From: a virus
Virus record (IMG/VR): IMGVR_UViG_3300020538_000004
Location: 1 to 64,000 of that record
DNA: 64,000 nt
Reading direction: 5' to 3' (one strand)
The notes beneath the pieces are model-generated. The model did no database searches and had not been told where the DNA came from. It saw nothing but the letters and a program-made list of their open reading frames with translations. The stretch's first letter is position 1, and each line of letters begins with the position of its first letter. This document shows, piece by piece, positions 16,955 to 24,931 of the stretch. A program made the position numbers and the translations under genes.

Positions 16955-16978
16955 AGTTGGGTATTTCCCAACTGTTTT
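16955..16978 (+). terminator. Terminator after the winged-helix gene
   Basis: AGTTGGG (16955-16961) pairs with CCCAACT (16967-16973) around a TATTT loop, followed by GTTTT. Confidence 0.7.
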
Positions 16979-16982
16979 CATC

Positions 16983-17300
16983 ATGACACCAGAACCGTCG
17001 CCAACGGAAGGTAGAAAGTTTGATTCTGATAAACCGGAATATGGACTGATCCCTCCGCATACTCTTGAAGAGTTGGCGACGGTTCTGACTGTCGGTGCAA
17101 AGAAATATGCCCGTGAGAATTGGAGACATGTGCCAGAAGCCGAACGTCGGTATTTTGATGCACTCCAACGTCATCTTTGGGCCTGGAAACGCGGTGAGCG
17201 TTTCGATCTTGAAACTGGAAGACATCACCTTGGACATGCTGCGGCATGCCTCTTTTTCCTCTGCGAACATGATATGGGTAAAGCCAATCCCGACCTATGA
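16983..17300 (+). CDS. dATP/dGTP diphosphohydrolase-like protein (DUF5664 type)
   Basis: This 105-residue helical protein has the GRKFDSDKPEYGLIPPHTLEEL start, then VGAKKYARENWR and DALQRHLWAWKRGERFDLETG with RHHLGHAAACLFFL. This is the signature of phage proteins described as dATP/dGTP diphosphohydrolase N-terminal domain (MazG-like all-alpha fold). It overlaps the clamp gene by ATGA. A role in shaping the dNTP pool during replication is likely; the substrate is unknown. Confidence 0.7.
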   Translation: MTPEPSPTEGRKFDSDKPEYGLIPPHTLEELATVLTVGAKKYARENWRHVPEAERRYFDALQRHLWAWKRGERFDLETGRHHLGHAAACLFFLCEHDMGKANPDL

Positions 17301-17968
17301 AACTATCTGAAGACACTATCAATTTACTGAAGAACTTTTCCGCCATTAATCCGAACATGGTCTTCAAACCTGGCAATACCATTAGCACAATTTCTGAGGC
17401 CAAGAACATTCTTGCTTCCGCGCAGATTGCTGAGCAAATTGAAAAGGAGTTTGGCATCTATGAACTCAACGAGTTCCTTGCCGCTATCTCTTTGATCGAA
17501 GATCCTGAGGTGAATTTTACAGAAGATTCTGTGATCATTAAGAATAATGAAAGCTCCATTAAGTATTTCTATTCGAGTCCTTCGGTTCTGACTGCGCCAA
17601 CCAAGGCAGTCACTATGCCCAAGGCTGATGTTGTGCTTAATCTCACGGCAGACGTGATCAATAAGATCAAGAAGGCTTCTGCAGTATTTGGCCATTCAAC
17701 CCTGGCCATTGAAGGTAAAAAAGGTAAAGTTTCTATCACAATTTTGGATCAAAAGAATCCAACAGCGAATAAATACACCATCACGTTAAATGAGAGTAAC
17801 TCCTGTGAAGAGGTATTCTCATTCGTCATGGTCATCGGCAATCTTAAAATGTTGCCTGGTGATTATACCGTATCAATTAGCTCAAAACTAATCAGTCATT
17901 TTAAGAACACCAATCTTCCAGTGGAATATTGGATTGCTCTTGAGAAAACTTCAACCTTTTCAGGTTGA
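17297..17968 (+). CDS. 45: Sliding clamp gp45
   Basis: This 223-residue protein matches the T4 clamp (228), the trimeric ring that tethers gp43 to DNA and also activates late transcription through gp55. The N-terminal KLSEDTINLLKNFSAINPN and the two-domain repeated beta-alpha pattern, ending in a Y-T-V-S-I-S strand set and a VEYWIALE strand, are typical. The clamp loader genes follow after two small genes, as in T4. Confidence 0.93.
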   Translation: MKLSEDTINLLKNFSAINPNMVFKPGNTISTISEAKNILASAQIAEQIEKEFGIYELNEFLAAISLIEDPEVNFTEDSVIIKNNESSIKYFYSSPSVLTAPTKAVTMPKADVVLNLTADVINKIKKASAVFGHSTLAIEGKKGKVSITILDQKNPTANKYTITLNESNSCEEVFSFVMVIGNLKMLPGDYTVSISSKLISHFKNTNLPVEYWIALEKTSTFSG

Positions 17969-17983
17969 TATATATAACTAACT

Positions 17984-18238
17984 ATGGACAACGTAATACC
18001 TATGACAACAGAACAAACACCACAACCTGGAATGCCAGCTGCAGGTTCATCGCAACTCGCGCTAAACGATCTCGCCGCAGTCGTTCAGATTATTGATATC
18101 GTCTCCCGCCGTGGAGCTTTTGAAGGTACTGAATTAACTGCGATTGGCGCATTGCGCACTCGCTTTGCTGACTTCTTGAAGGCAAGCACGCCTAAGCAAG
18201 AAGAGCCAGCAGCTCAGATGATTGAGCCAAAAGCTTAA
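17984..18238 (+). CDS. Conserved small protein between gp45 and DsbA
   Basis: This 84-residue protein could also start at ATG 18002 (MTTEQTPQPG). The core LNDLAAVVQIIDIVSRRGAF, EGTELTAIGALRTRFADFL is helical. Proteins of this type occur near gp45 in environmental T4-like phages, from memory of the family. The ends are Pro/Gln-rich and disordered. Function is unknown. Confidence 0.65.
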   Translation: MDNVIPMTTEQTPQPGMPAAGSSQLALNDLAAVVQIIDIVSRRGAFEGTELTAIGALRTRFADFLKASTPKQEEPAAQMIEPKA

Positions 18239-18264
18239 TCTTTTAGATTCCAGTTCTAGACTTT

Positions 18265-18299
18265 TGGTGGGGCAGTCGTAAAAGAACCCACCATTTTTT
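18265..18299 (+). terminator. Terminator before dsbA
   Basis: TGGTGGG (18265-18271) pairs with CCCACCA (18287-18293), followed by a six-T run. It ends the gp45 unit just before the ATG at 18303. Confidence 0.75.
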
Positions 18300-18302
18300 A
18301 TT

Positions 18303-18560
18303 ATGAGCCTCATTCCTTCAACTCCAGAAGATCGTAAAGCTATCCGCATTGCCCTTGATCAAATTTCAGAGGCAATGTCAGAGATTCAAACCCAGCGTGT
18401 TCAGATTAATGAAACGCTCAAGGCTCTTGAAGATAAGTTCAAGGTTGCTCCAAAGACTTTCCGTAAGGTTGCTGCATTATACCATAAGCAGACTGTCGTA
18501 CAGTTCGAAAACGAAACCTCTGAGATTAAAGAGTTGTACGAAAGCATAACTTCAGTTTAA
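18303..18560 (+). CDS. dsbA: DsbA-like double-stranded DNA-binding protein
   Basis: This 85-residue protein is nearly the size of T4 DsbA (89), a small protein that binds late promoter DNA. The C-terminal half, FKVAPKTFRKVAALYHKQTV followed by F-E-x-E-T-x-E-I-x-E-L-Y-E-S, matches the T4 protein by memory (MFNRLLALYHKDN and a VVELYD ending). It sits directly before gene 44. Confidence 0.75.
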   Translation: MSLIPSTPEDRKAIRIALDQISEAMSEIQTQRVQINETLKALEDKFKVAPKTFRKVAALYHKQTVVQFENETSEIKELYESITSV

Positions 18561-18569
18561 AATGAAGAC

Positions 18570-19520
18570 ATGCAAAACCAAGAAGAATTCCTCTGGACGG
18601 AAAAATACCGTCCAGCCAAGCTCAGCGAATGTATCCTCCCGGAACACCTCCTCAAAACTTTCCAGGGTATCGTCTCGTCGGGTGAAATGCAAAACCTCCT
18701 ACTGTGTGGCACGGCCGGTCTCGGTAAGACTACAGTTGCAAAAGCTCTTTGCAATGAACTCGGGCTCGATGCTATTGTCATTAACGGATCGGAAGATTCC
18801 GGCATTGATGTCCTTCGTGGTCGAATTAGACAATTTGCAAGTTCCATCTCGCTCGAAGGTTCGGACAAGCCGAAAGTAGTCATCCTTGATGAGGCTGACT
18901 ACCTCAACCCACAATCCACGCAACCTGCGCTGCGTGGATTCATTGAAGAGTTTTCTTCTAATTGCCGGTTTATCTTGACGTGCAATTTCAAGAATCGTAT
19001 TATTGAACCTCTTCATTCGAGATGTTCTGTAATCGAATTCAATACGTCTAAAAAGCAATTGGCGGGTCTTGCTGGTGCTTTTATGAAGCGTATGGAAGGT
19101 ATCCTTCTCAAGGAAGGTATCAAGCATGAGCCAAAGGTTCTAGCTGAACTTATTATTAAGTTTGCGCCTGACTGGCGCAGGGTCATTGGCGAATGCCAGC
19201 GTTACTCCGTATCTGGTCAAATCGATACTGGAATTCTTGCGAATCTTGGCGATGCAAATATTGCCAGTTTAGTTGCCGCCTTAAAAGCAAAAGACTTTAA
19301 GACCATGCGTGGATGGGTGGTCAATAACCTCGATCTAGAACCTGCAGCAATCTTTCGCAAGATCTATGACAACATGATTGAGTACGCTCAACCTCAGAGT
19401 GTTCCTCAGATTGTGCTAATTCTTGCTGACTACCAATACAAGGATGCATTTGTGGCTGACCACGAACTGAATCTCGTTGCATGCATGACCGAGCTAATGG
19501 CATCGGTTGAATGGAAATGA
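18570..19520 (+). CDS. 44: Clamp loader large subunit gp44
   Basis: This 316-residue AAA+ ATPase is the size of T4 gp44 (319), four copies of which join one gp62 to load the gp45 clamp. Features are Walker A GTAGLGKT (47-54), the DEAD Walker B at 107-110, sensor 1 FILTCNFKNRI and the arginine finger in HSRC. Its stop codon overlaps the gp62 start. Confidence 0.96.
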   Translation: MQNQEEFLWTEKYRPAKLSECILPEHLLKTFQGIVSSGEMQNLLLCGTAGLGKTTVAKALCNELGLDAIVINGSEDSGIDVLRGRIRQFASSISLEGSDKPKVVILDEADYLNPQSTQPALRGFIEEFSSNCRFILTCNFKNRIIEPLHSRCSVIEFNTSKKQLAGLAGAFMKRMEGILLKEGIKHEPKVLAELIIKFAPDWRRVIGECQRYSVSGQIDTGILANLGDANIASLVAALKAKDFKTMRGWVVNNLDLEPAAIFRKIYDNMIEYAQPQSVPQIVLILADYQYKDAFVADHELNLVACMTELMASVEWK

Positions 19521-19915
19521 ACTTCTTCGACTACCTAAATTCCATCAATGATACCAAGAAGGACATCATGGTGGATGATGTTTCTGAAAAGCAGTATGTC
19601 CCATTTATGGTGAATCGTGGACTGTCTTATTTCTCTGATACCGTTTTGTTCGCTAACGAAATGAACCGTTATCACCATCTGGATAAGCGACTCCAGTTCG
19701 ACTTTTTGATAAATAGCATACGTAAGAAGAAGCGCTTTAGTAAATGGGCTAAACCCCAGGAACAAGAAGCGATAATGATTGTCAAAGCATATTATGACTT
19801 TAGTAATGAAAAGGCTAGATCTGCTGCGTCGCTCATGTCTTCTGAACAACTAGAAGTACTACGAACTAAAATTTATCAAGGTGGACGCTCCAGAATTAAA
19901 CAATCAAAGCACTGA
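19517..19915 (+). CDS. 62: Clamp loader small subunit gp62
   Basis: I choose the ATG at 19517 (ATGA overlap with the gp44 stop), giving 132 residues starting MNFFDYLNSIN; ATG 19511 is possible. T4 gp62 is 187, so this version is shorter. Family features include PFMVNRGLSYFSDTVLFANEMN and DKRLQFDFLINSIRKKKRF. Position between 44 and regA supports the call. Confidence 0.9.
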   Translation: MNFFDYLNSINDTKKDIMVDDVSEKQYVPFMVNRGLSYFSDTVLFANEMNRYHHLDKRLQFDFLINSIRKKKRFSKWAKPQEQEAIMIVKAYYDFSNEKARSAASLMSSEQLEVLRTKIYQGGRSRIKQSKH

Positions 19916-19967
19916 TGCCATACAGAATGACGCAATCGATGTCACTCCTGTAGAATGGACACCTGCG

Positions 19968-20348
19968 ATGATGCTTGAGGTCTTGCTGAACGAACCGGAT
20001 GATTTTTTAAAAGTACGCGAGACGCTGACCCGAATTGGAGTCGCCTCGCGAAAGACCACAAACAAGCTTTATCAGTCTTGCCATATTCTTCATAAGCAGG
20101 GACGTTATTTTATTGTTCATTTTAAGGAATTATTCCTTCTTGACGGCAAGCCCTCAAATTTAAATACGAACGATTTGCAGAGACGTAACACCATCACTAC
20201 TCTTCTCTCGGACTGGGGTTTAGTTTCAATTGTGAACAACGATCAGGCCAAAGATAAAGCTCCGTTACGTCAGATCAAGATTATCCCACACCGAGACAAG
20301 ATAAATTGGGAATTGTTAGCAAAATATTCAATCGGTAATACGAAGTGA
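19968..20348 (+). CDS. regA: RegA translational repressor
   Basis: T4 RegA (122 residues) binds the start regions of early mRNAs. From ATG 19968 the product is 126 residues, and MLEVLLNEPDDFLKVRETLTR aligns straight with the T4 N-terminus; SCHILHKQGRYFIVHFKELF is the family core. The frame is open 29 codons further upstream to a GTG at 19881 inside the gp62 gene, so an N-terminal extension cannot be ruled out. Confidence 0.92.
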   Translation: MMLEVLLNEPDDFLKVRETLTRIGVASRKTTNKLYQSCHILHKQGRYFIVHFKELFLLDGKPSNLNTNDLQRRNTITTLLSDWGLVSIVNNDQAKDKAPLRQIKIIPHRDKINWELLAKYSIGNTK

Positions 20349-20356
20349 TATAAATA
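20349..20356 (+). promoter_or_regulatory. Late promoter TATAAATA before hsp20
   Basis: An exact TATAAATA starts right after the regA stop codon. It places the small heat shock gene under late control, with an 85-nt leader. Confidence 0.75.
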
Positions 20357-20444
20357 ACCTTGATGGCAATCACGCCATCAACCGGTAATGCCCTTCGGGG
20401 GTTGCTGGAGATTACATAACCTTGCATAACTGGAGGTAAATCAG
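20357..20444 (+). promoter_or_regulatory. Structured 5' leader of hsp20
   Basis: TTGATGGC/GCCATCAA form an 8-bp stem with a 6-nt loop. Next comes a longer hairpin closed by a C(TTCG)G tetraloop, from CCGGTAATGCCC to GGGGTTGCTGG. ACCT then can pair with the AGGT of a strong Shine-Dalgarno (GGAGG), the only clear one in this part of the window. The layout suggests regulated translation, possibly thermosensing. Confidence 0.5.
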
Positions 20445-20861
20445 ATGACAAATACATACACGTTCCCACGGTCAGCCTTTGTAGGCTTTGACCATCTTTT
20501 CAACGAGCTCAACAGAGTCTCCTTAAAAGAAGATACATACCCACCGCATAATATCGTTTTCATTGATGACGATAATTTCTTGGTGGAAATCGCCGTTGCA
20601 GGATTCTCTAAGGAGAACCTCGATATTCAGCTAAAGGATTCTGTCCTTACTGTTAGCGGTGAGATGGAAGACGATCGAGTCTACAACCATAAGGGCATTT
20701 CGACCCGTAAGTTCACGAGAACTTTCACGTTGTCGGAATACGTTCAAGTAAAAGGTGCAGACCTTAAGAATGGAATCCTTTCGATTCCACTCGCCAAGGT
20801 CGTTCCAGAATCAGAACGTCCAAAGAAGATTGAGATTGGCTCAACTTTCATCCAGGACTAA
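20445..20861 (+). CDS. hsp20: Hsp20/IbpA small heat shock protein
   Basis: This 138-residue alpha-crystallin-domain chaperone has the N-terminal FVGFDHLFNEL, the core VEIAVAGFSKENLDIQLKD and L-T-V-S-G strand, the ARTF-like RTFTLSEYVQVKGADLKNGI and a C-terminal K-K-I-E-I tail. Such genes are common in T4-like cyanophages and relatives, probably to aid virion protein folding. It has its own late promoter, a structured leader with a strong Shine-Dalgarno and a terminator, so it behaves as an independent cassette. Confidence 0.93.
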   Translation: MTNTYTFPRSAFVGFDHLFNELNRVSLKEDTYPPHNIVFIDDDNFLVEIAVAGFSKENLDIQLKDSVLTVSGEMEDDRVYNHKGISTRKFTRTFTLSEYVQVKGADLKNGILSIPLAKVVPESERPKKIEIGSTFIQD

Positions 20862-20882
20862 TTAACTCTTAGTTAGTCTTAC

Positions 20883-20916
20883 AAGAGTGGTGACTTTCAC
20901 GTTACCACTCTTTTTT
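20883..20916 (+). terminator. Terminator after hsp20
   Basis: AAGAGTGGTGAC (20883-20894) pairs with GTTACCACTCTT (20901-20912) in a 12-bp stem with two G-T pairs at most, then a T-run. Confidence 0.92.
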
Positions 20917-20917
20917 A

Positions 20918-20945
20918 TTTACAAACCCCGATTATGTGATAGGAT
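20918..20945 (+). promoter_or_regulatory. Early promoter for DNA polymerase
   Basis: TTTACA (20918-20923), a 16-nt spacer and TAGGAT (20940-20945). The GTG start at 20952 is 6 nt beyond the -10, so translation would begin at the 5' end of the mRNA. Confidence 0.75.
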
Positions 20946-20951
20946 GGTAAT

Positions 20952-23477
20952 GTGAAATTCTATACCAATGTGAGCAGATGGGGTTCGCACATCCTTTATC
21001 GGGGCTATGATAATGGTAAGCGCGTAACCGAACGTGTGAAGTTTAAGCCCACCATGTATCTCCCTTCGAAGCATGAGAAAACCATCTGGACTGCGCTGGA
21101 TGGCACTCCGGTTGAGCCCATGATGTTTGATTCTATGAAGGATGCTAAAGAATTCATGGCTCCTTACGAGAACATTGAATCCTTTAAGATCTATGGAAAC
21201 ACTCGTTACGTTGCGCAATTTATTCAAGAACGTTTTCCTGATGAAATCCACTTTGATCGTAGTGTCATTAATGTTTCCACCCTCGACATCGAGGTAATGT
21301 CGAATGATGGCTTTCCAAAGCCCGAAGATGCGCTGCACGAAATTATCACCATCACGGTTAAAAATAGCATCGATGATGTCTATTACGTATGGGGCACGAA
21401 ACCATATGACGCTGACAAAAAGCTAATTCATTCTCAGGTTGAATATCGTCAATTTGTTGATGAGCGTTCAATGATGCTGGATTTTGTAACATGGTTCGCC
21501 ATGCCAAAAAACAATCCTGACATTATCACGGGCTGGAATAGTCGTGGCTTCGATATTCCGTATATCGTAAATCGAATCATTTCAATATGTGGTCAGGAGA
21601 CTGTGAATCTTCTTTCTCCCTTTGGCAAAGTAGAACCCAAAGAAACCATGATCAAAGGTCGTCCGATGAAGATCTACGAGATTACTGGTATCTCTCAGTT
21701 AGACTACATGGATCTATTCAAGAAGTTTACGACTCACACGTATGGTAATCAAGAATCCTATAAGTTAGGTCATATTGCACACGTTGTTCTTGGAGATGGA
21801 AAGTTGTCGTATGAGGAATATGGTTCCCTGCATAACCTTTACGAGGAGAACTATCAAACCTTCGTGGACTACAACATCAAAGACGTTGAGATTGTGGATC
21901 GTCTCGAAGACAAACTAGGTCTCATTACTTTAGTTCTCACGCTTGCTTACATTGGCGGCGTGAATTACAATGATACGCTTGGAACCACAGCAATCTGGGA
22001 TTCAATCATATATCGAGATCTTGCCCGTAAGGCAATTGCAATCCCACCATCCGTTGAAAACTTTAAGGGCGATTATCCTGGCGGTTATGTGAAAGAACCA
22101 AAAGTGGGTCTACATAATTGGGTATGTTCATTCGACTTAAATTCTCTGTATCCGAATCTCATCATTCAATACAACATGTCACCCGAGACGATCACGTCTC
22201 AGACGACTCCGGGTATTTCCCCTGACGTGATCCTGAATGATGTACCATTTGAACCTCATATGCCCGGAACCATTATGGCTGCAAATGGTGTTCATTTCCG
22301 TACAGATAAAATCGGCGTAATCCCTCGAATCATCGCTGAGATCTACGACAAGCGTGTTATCCTAAAGAAAGCCATGCTTCAAGAAAAGAAGCGTCTCGAG
22401 ACGATCGATAAAGGTAACAAGGTTGAGTATTTTAAATGTGAACGAGAAATCTCTCGTCTCGAGAATCAGCAGATTGCAGTTAAAATTCTTCTCAACTCAC
22501 TCTACGGCGCCCTGGGCAATCAGTACTTTCGGTATTTCGACATGCGAATTGCCGAGGCAACAACTCTATCAGGCCAATTGGCAATCCGTTGGGCTGAAAA
22601 GGAAGTGAATCAATTCTTAAATAAAACCCTCAAATCGAAAGACAAAGATTATGTTATCGCTATCGATACTGACTCATTATATGTCTCAATGGATCCAATC
22701 GTTCAAAACTTTGGTCCTAAGAATCCTGTTAAGTTCTTGGATGAATTTTGTGCAAAGGCTGTCGAGCCTATGCTAACTGCATCCTACGATCTGTTGTCGA
22801 AGACAATGTTCTGTCCAACAAATCGTATGGGAATGAAGCGTGAGGCAATTGCGGATCGTGGTATTTGGACAGCAAAGAAGCGTTATATCCTTAACGTTCA
22901 CAATAACGAAGGTGTTCAATACGCTAAACCCAAGATCAAGATCATGGGAATCGAAGCGGTAAAATCTTCAACTCCAGCAGTATGCCGTGATGCCCTAAAG
23001 AAGATGTTCGAGGTTATTATGACCAAATCCGAAGTCGAAGCTCAACGTGAAATTGTAAAAATCCGTGAGAACTTCATTTCATTGCCACCTGAGGAGATTG
23101 CGTTCCCGCGTGGAGCCTCGGATGTTTCAGGTTATTCGAACAAGAAAGAAGGTGGAATTTACAAGAAAGGAACTCCGATCCATGTTCGCGGCTGCTTGCT
23201 TTTCAATGATCAAGTTGTGAAGTGTAATCTGCAAAAGAAACATCAACTAATTCGTAGCGGTGATAAGATCAAATTCATCTATCTTAAAACTCCAAACCCG
23301 ATGCAAGAAAATGTAATTTCTTTTGTGGATGGTCTTCCAAAAGAATTGGGTCTGCATAGATATATTGATCACGAGCTTCAGTTTGAGAAAACCTTCCTGG
23401 ATCCTTTATCCATCATCTTTGATTCAATTGGATGGACCATGGAGAAAACCTCGAATCTTGAAGAATTCTTCACTTAA
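20952..23477 (+). CDS. 43: Family B DNA polymerase gp43
   Basis: The 841-residue polymerase is a little shorter than T4 gp43 (898). The start is GTG, since the overlapping ATG at 20950 meets a stop at once. Exonuclease motifs are T-L-D-I-E-V, ITGWNSRGFDIPYI and the later Y-N-I-K-D-V. Polymerase motifs are FDLNSLYPNLII (A), KILLNSLYGALGN (B) and AIDTDSLYVSM (C). The C-terminus LEEFFT is a likely gp45 clamp-binding tail. An early promoter abuts the gene. Confidence 0.97.
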   Translation: MKFYTNVSRWGSHILYRGYDNGKRVTERVKFKPTMYLPSKHEKTIWTALDGTPVEPMMFDSMKDAKEFMAPYENIESFKIYGNTRYVAQFIQERFPDEIHFDRSVINVSTLDIEVMSNDGFPKPEDALHEIITITVKNSIDDVYYVWGTKPYDADKKLIHSQVEYRQFVDERSMMLDFVTWFAMPKNNPDIITGWNSRGFDIPYIVNRIISICGQETVNLLSPFGKVEPKETMIKGRPMKIYEITGISQLDYMDLFKKFTTHTYGNQESYKLGHIAHVVLGDGKLSYEEYGSLHNLYEENYQTFVDYNIKDVEIVDRLEDKLGLITLVLTLAYIGGVNYNDTLGTTAIWDSIIYRDLARKAIAIPPSVENFKGDYPGGYVKEPKVGLHNWVCSFDLNSLYPNLIIQYNMSPETITSQTTPGISPDVILNDVPFEPHMPGTIMAANGVHFRTDKIGVIPRIIAEIYDKRVILKKAMLQEKKRLETIDKGNKVEYFKCEREISRLENQQIAVKILLNSLYGALGNQYFRYFDMRIAEATTLSGQLAIRWAEKEVNQFLNKTLKSKDKDYVIAIDTDSLYVSMDPIVQNFGPKNPVKFLDEFCAKAVEPMLTASYDLLSKTMFCPTNRMGMKREAIADRGIWTAKKRYILNVHNNEGVQYAKPKIKIMGIEAVKSSTPAVCRDALKKMFEVIMTKSEVEAQREIVKIRENFISLPPEEIAFPRGASDVSGYSNKKEGGIYKKGTPIHVRGCLLFNDQVVKCNLQKKHQLIRSGDKIKFIYLKTPNPMQENVISFVDGLPKELGLHRYIDHELQFEKTFLDPLSIIFDSIGWTMEKTSNLEEFFT

Positions 23478-23480
23478 GTG

Positions 23481-23509
23481 TTTACAATAAACGTCAGCTG
23501 AATTATTAT
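23481..23509 (+). promoter_or_regulatory. Probable promoter before the MazG-like gene
   Basis: TTTACA (23481-23486) and TATTAT (23504-23509) at a 17-nt spacing, just after the polymerase stop and before the ATG at 23516. Confidence 0.5.
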
Positions 23510-23515
23510 TAACTT

Positions 23516-23920
23516 ATGAAAACTAATTGGGTACATGACATTGAATATATGCATCGCAAATTTGGAGTAAATCCAATCGTACGTGAATTCGACAAGGAAA
23601 AGCTTAAGGCTTTCCTGGAGTTTCGCATTAAGTTCTTGCAAGAAGAACTCGATGAAATGAAGAAAGCAGACAATGCTGATGATGTGGTTGATGCACTCAT
23701 CGATCTTTGCGTTGTTGCCATCGGCACACTCAACGCTTTTGATGTTGATTCTGAAAAAGCCTGGGCTGCGGTATATGAAGCGAACATCGCTAAACAAGTA
23801 GGAGTAAAAGAGTCTCGGCCAAATCCATTGGGTCTTCCAGATCTAATTAAGCCTCAAGGTTGGACTGCACCATCTCACGCAGATAACGTAGGATTGCTTG
23901 GACCTATTTTCACCGATTGA
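23516..23920 (+). CDS. MazG-like nucleotide pyrophosphohydrolase
   Basis: This 134-residue all-alpha NTP pyrophosphatase has FLQEELDEMKKADNADDVVD followed by A-L-I-D-L, giving the E-E-x-x-E and D-D-x-x-D metal-binding pattern. Such enzymes trim dNTP pools. Given the dCMP-hydroxymethylase-like gene nearby, it is a candidate for the dCTP-removing job of T4 gp56, which is inference. Its C-terminus VGLLGPIFTD is an unusual tail. The stop overlaps the next start. Confidence 0.75.
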   Translation: MKTNWVHDIEYMHRKFGVNPIVREFDKEKLKAFLEFRIKFLQEELDEMKKADNADDVVDALIDLCVVAIGTLNAFDVDSEKAWAAVYEANIAKQVGVKESRPNPLGLPDLIKPQGWTAPSHADNVGLLGPIFTD

Positions 23921-24867
23921 ACTATTCACTCACAGTATTTGATTCCATCTTTGACAATAAGACGGATAAGCTAGTAGTCTGTCAATCTTGGGCGGACTTT
24001 GAAAAGTTGCTTTTCATGCTTTCAAGATTGCCAGGCTATAAGGCTAAAAGGGGTGAGACGAAGAAATCATCTTCTCTCATTTCTCCAGCAGTCTATGCCA
24101 AAGGTGGAACTCGATCCAACGCCAATGTAACGTCCTGGGGTGGTTGGGCTGCATTGGATGTGGACGAATATGAGTGCTCATTTGCAGATGCAGTAAAGGT
24201 GTATTCTCAGTACAAGCATATTTGTTATTCGACTGCGTCATCTCGTCCAGACAAAAAGAAGTTTCGAATCGTATTTCAATTGAACAAGGAAGTACCTCCT
24301 GATAAAATTCGTCATTTTTGGTATGCCCTGAATAAGCATTTTAATTCTATGGCGGATGAGCAGACGAAAGATCTGAGCCGGATGTATTACGTTCCTGCGC
24401 AATATCCAGATGCTGATAATTTTATCGTGGTTCGGTCCGGTGAGATCATGGATCCAGACCAGATTATGGCAATGCATCCATTCAGCGAAAAGCCATCTCA
24501 GAGTTTCATTGATAAGCTTCCATCCAACATTCAGAAAGAAATTCTGAATCATCGGAAAGAACAACTGAACAATAACTCTGTAAGCTGGTCATCCTATACC
24601 GATTGTCCTTTTGTGAATAAAAAGCTGATCAATGAGTACAAGACAATCTCATCGATTGATGGCTCTGGAAGATACCGCATGATCTACAAAATCATGTCGA
24701 GTATTGCGTGCAATGCAGTGAAGCGCAAATATCCTATTACCGCATCGCAGATTGCAGAAATGATCCGCGGTCTCGATAGCGATACCTCTAGGCTTTATCA
24801 AAAACGACCATTGAATGTGGAAGCTGAACGTGCCATTGAGTTTGCCTACAAGAGTGTCATGCTCTAG
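23917..24867 (+). CDS. Putative primase-like (AEP-type) protein
   Basis: This 316-residue protein starts with TTG overlapping the upstream stop. The N-terminal half resembles archaeo-eukaryotic primase/polymerase domains: W-A-A-L-D-V-D-E-Y (motif I, D-x-D), CYSTASSRPDKKKFRIVFQL (the block that is THSH...R-x-R in many phage primases) and DLSRMYYVPAQYPD. The C-terminal part (about 220-316) is helical and resembles a primase-C-terminal type region. The usual motif II histidine is replaced, so activity is uncertain. No gp61-type primase is seen in this window, although the gp41 helicase is. Confidence 0.55.
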   Translation: MNYSLTVFDSIFDNKTDKLVVCQSWADFEKLLFMLSRLPGYKAKRGETKKSSSLISPAVYAKGGTRSNANVTSWGGWAALDVDEYECSFADAVKVYSQYKHICYSTASSRPDKKKFRIVFQLNKEVPPDKIRHFWYALNKHFNSMADEQTKDLSRMYYVPAQYPDADNFIVVRSGEIMDPDQIMAMHPFSEKPSQSFIDKLPSNIQKEILNHRKEQLNNNSVSWSSYTDCPFVNKKLINEYKTISSIDGSGRYRMIYKIMSSIACNAVKRKYPITASQIAEMIRGLDSDTSRLYQKRPLNVEAERAIEFAYKSVML

Positions 24868-24868
24868 C

Positions 24869-24923
24869 ATCAACACTTTAGGTAATTTTTAGTGCTTTAC
24901 TTTTTAAGGCCTAAGTGTATGAT
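24869..24923 (+). promoter_or_regulatory. Boxed early promoter for the modification island
   Basis: Box ATCAACACTTTAGG (24869-24882), TTTACT (24896-24901) exactly 27 nt from box start, a 16-nt spacer and TATGAT (24918-24923). ATG 24932 follows 8 nt later. Confidence 0.8.
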
Positions 24924-24931
24924 TGTATTGA

